Below are positions 29,292 to 30,348 of a stretch of DNA of 30,348 bases, in pieces. The DNA is from Chara braunii (lineage: Eukaryota; Streptophyta; Charophyceae; Charales; Characeae). The DNA is taken from contig BFEA01000722.1 in NCBI GenBank assembly GCA_003427395.1, forward strand, positions 440,931-471,278, read 5' to 3'. The position numbers and the translations under genes were made by a program. Below the pieces are notes generated by a model. It had not been told where the DNA came from. It made no database searches and saw nothing but the letters and a program-made list of their open reading frames with translations. Numbering within the stretch: position 1 is the stretch's first letter; every line of letters starts with the position of its first letter.

Positions 29292-29885
29292 AGGGTTTAT
29301 CATATTACCCTTCCACGACTGGTTCAACGTTCAGTCAGGAGCTACATTGAGATCTCCAGAATTGTTTTCTGATCCCTTCCCCCCATCCGAGCTCGCTCTG
29401 GTAGAGGATTGAGTGTTCGGCTTAAGGGTATTGCTTCTAGGTTTAAGTTGGTATCTAGCGGACTGTTTCAGTCTGAAGAGGCGGCACAACTCTTATGATA
29501 TTTATTATTTATTTGTATTCATCAGGGACAGCTGGGGGTTGCTGACACAGGACGACACTGGTCGGAGCTGGAGTGAGTCGCGTTGCTCTGTAACCTAGCG
29601 GATAGGGGGCGTGAGGCCTGGATGAGTTTGTCAGAGAATAAGTCAGTTTTGGTGAGCTTTGATATGATCTGTTGGAAATCCCTTAGATACTTGAGTGTTC
29701 GGAAAATTGCGGTGGATTTCAGGAGGTGTTTAGCGACCGTAAAAAAAGATTCGTAGTTTTCTCATCATCTATCCCGATTTTCAGTAGATTGTTCATGATC
29801 TTGGAGGATACTCTTAAACCGAATTTGGGTAATGCTCCGGGTACCTCAATTTGTTCATAAATTGTTTTTACATGTCTTCATATGG
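29292..29885 (+). other. possible LINE 3' tail, no clear gene
   Basis: Directly after the MITE the sequence reads RVYHITLPRLVQRSVRSYIE in the frame expected if the LINE continues, then decays. I cannot place the LINE 3' end and see no other gene. Confidence 0.4.
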
Positions 29886-29904
29886 GACACTGGGCCCAGT
29901 TCCC

Positions 29905-29998
29905 AGCACGTGCTGCTCCCCACGAATAGATTGGAGCATGTCTCAAAAAAAAAAAAAAAAAAAAGGACGCTGCACCTGTTTTCCAGCAGGTGCTACTC
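29905..29998. repeat. diverged duplication around an A-run
   Basis: CAGCACGTGCTGCTCCCC at about 29905 and CAGCAGGTGCTACTCCCA at about 29982 are similar; between them is a run of about 20 A (29945-29964). It may be the tail of a retrotransposed copy. Confidence 0.5.
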
Positions 29999-30011
29999 CC
30001 ATACTTGCGGT

Positions 30012-30098
30012 GCATCAGTGCGGTGCGAGATGCAGTGCGCTGCGCGGTGCGCACCTGTGCCGTGTGCGCACTCGTGCGCGATGCGCGCGCACTGATGC
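30012..30098. repeat. GTGCG-rich block with 11-bp inverted repeat
   Basis: GCATCAGTGCG (30012-30022) and CGCACTGATGC (30088-30098) are perfect reverse complements enclosing dense GTGCGC words. It may be the end of a DNA transposon with subterminal motifs. Confidence 0.6.
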
Positions 30099-30199
30099 GG
30101 CACTCCGGTGTGCTGGGCCGTGCGCGTGACGAGCGCACTTTCGCGCATGGTGCGCCGTGGTATACATGGATTTTTTTTTTTTTTCTACGTGATACACCG

Positions 30200-30290
30200 A
30201 GTTGACGAGTTAATAATACTTAATATAAGTTATATTGTTTATATAACATTATAGTATGATTATACTATGATTACAGTATTATGGGGAACC
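30200..30290. other. AT-rich stretch with short palindromes
   Basis: It includes ATAGTATGATTATACTAT. No gene seen. Confidence 0.5.
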
Positions 30291-30292
30291 CC

Positions 30293-30293
<1 letters not shown>

Positions 30294-30348
<55 letters not shown>
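30294..30348. repeat. (GA)n microsatellite at window end
   Basis: Pure GA repeat up to the last base. Confidence 0.95.

Noticed and set aside
28926-29372. Frames with VCVCVC or HTHTHT
   Set aside because: Products of the (GT)n tract inside the MITE.

Overview
This looks like nuclear DNA of a streptophyte alga. Characeae, and Chara in particular, is the best guess, from the style of the retroelements, the very sparse exons and the plant-type mitochondrial fragments; nothing here proves the genus. I find no intact gene. The window is layered decayed transposable elements, microsatellites, two pieces of mitochondrial DNA and one recognisable exon of a host gene.

Left part (1-8.8 kb): a (GA)n end, a mitochondrial cox3 5' fragment (345-437), a 601-bp hAT-like MITE with a perfect 8-bp target duplication, then a minus-strand Ty3/gypsy chromovirus. 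It reads from right to left as gag, CCHC knuckle, protease, RT, RNase H, integrase and chromodomain, with a putative 3' LTR at about 2.1-3.1 kb. It is broken by stops and frameshifts. A second, unrelated hAT-like MITE lies at 8369-8800.

Middle (8.8-18.9 kb): a mitochondrial rps11-atp9 fragment (9660-10063), one spliced exon of an ALDH3-type aldehyde dehydrogenase (11846-11961), a second and much more deleted chromovirus with an LTR (14.5-17.3 kb), and a long inverted repeat (17.9-18.8 kb). At 18892-18929 there is an exact Tn5/Nextera mate-pair junction adapter, which is a laboratory sequence. Continuity across that point should not be trusted.

Right part (18.9-30.3 kb): a plus-strand L1-type LINE, already inside its RT domain where it emerges from the adapter, is split by nested insertions. 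The largest is a Penelope-like element (20611-27709) with the permuted order: GIY-YIG nuclease before the reverse transcriptase. It also has a CCHC knuckle, a charged coiled coil and a SAP-like segment upstream, and is bounded by direct repeats of about 1 kb. The downstream repeat carries a 707-bp insertion with short inverted ends. The LINE resumes at 27710, is interrupted by a 312-bp segment with a tRNA-like pol III box and a 17-bp target duplication, and then by a 491-bp MITE of the same family as the one at 634-1234. The window ends in GTGCG-rich, AT-rich and (GA)n sequence.

The most notable item is the permuted GIY-YIG/RT element with its gag-like N-terminal extension. The most important caution is the adapter.
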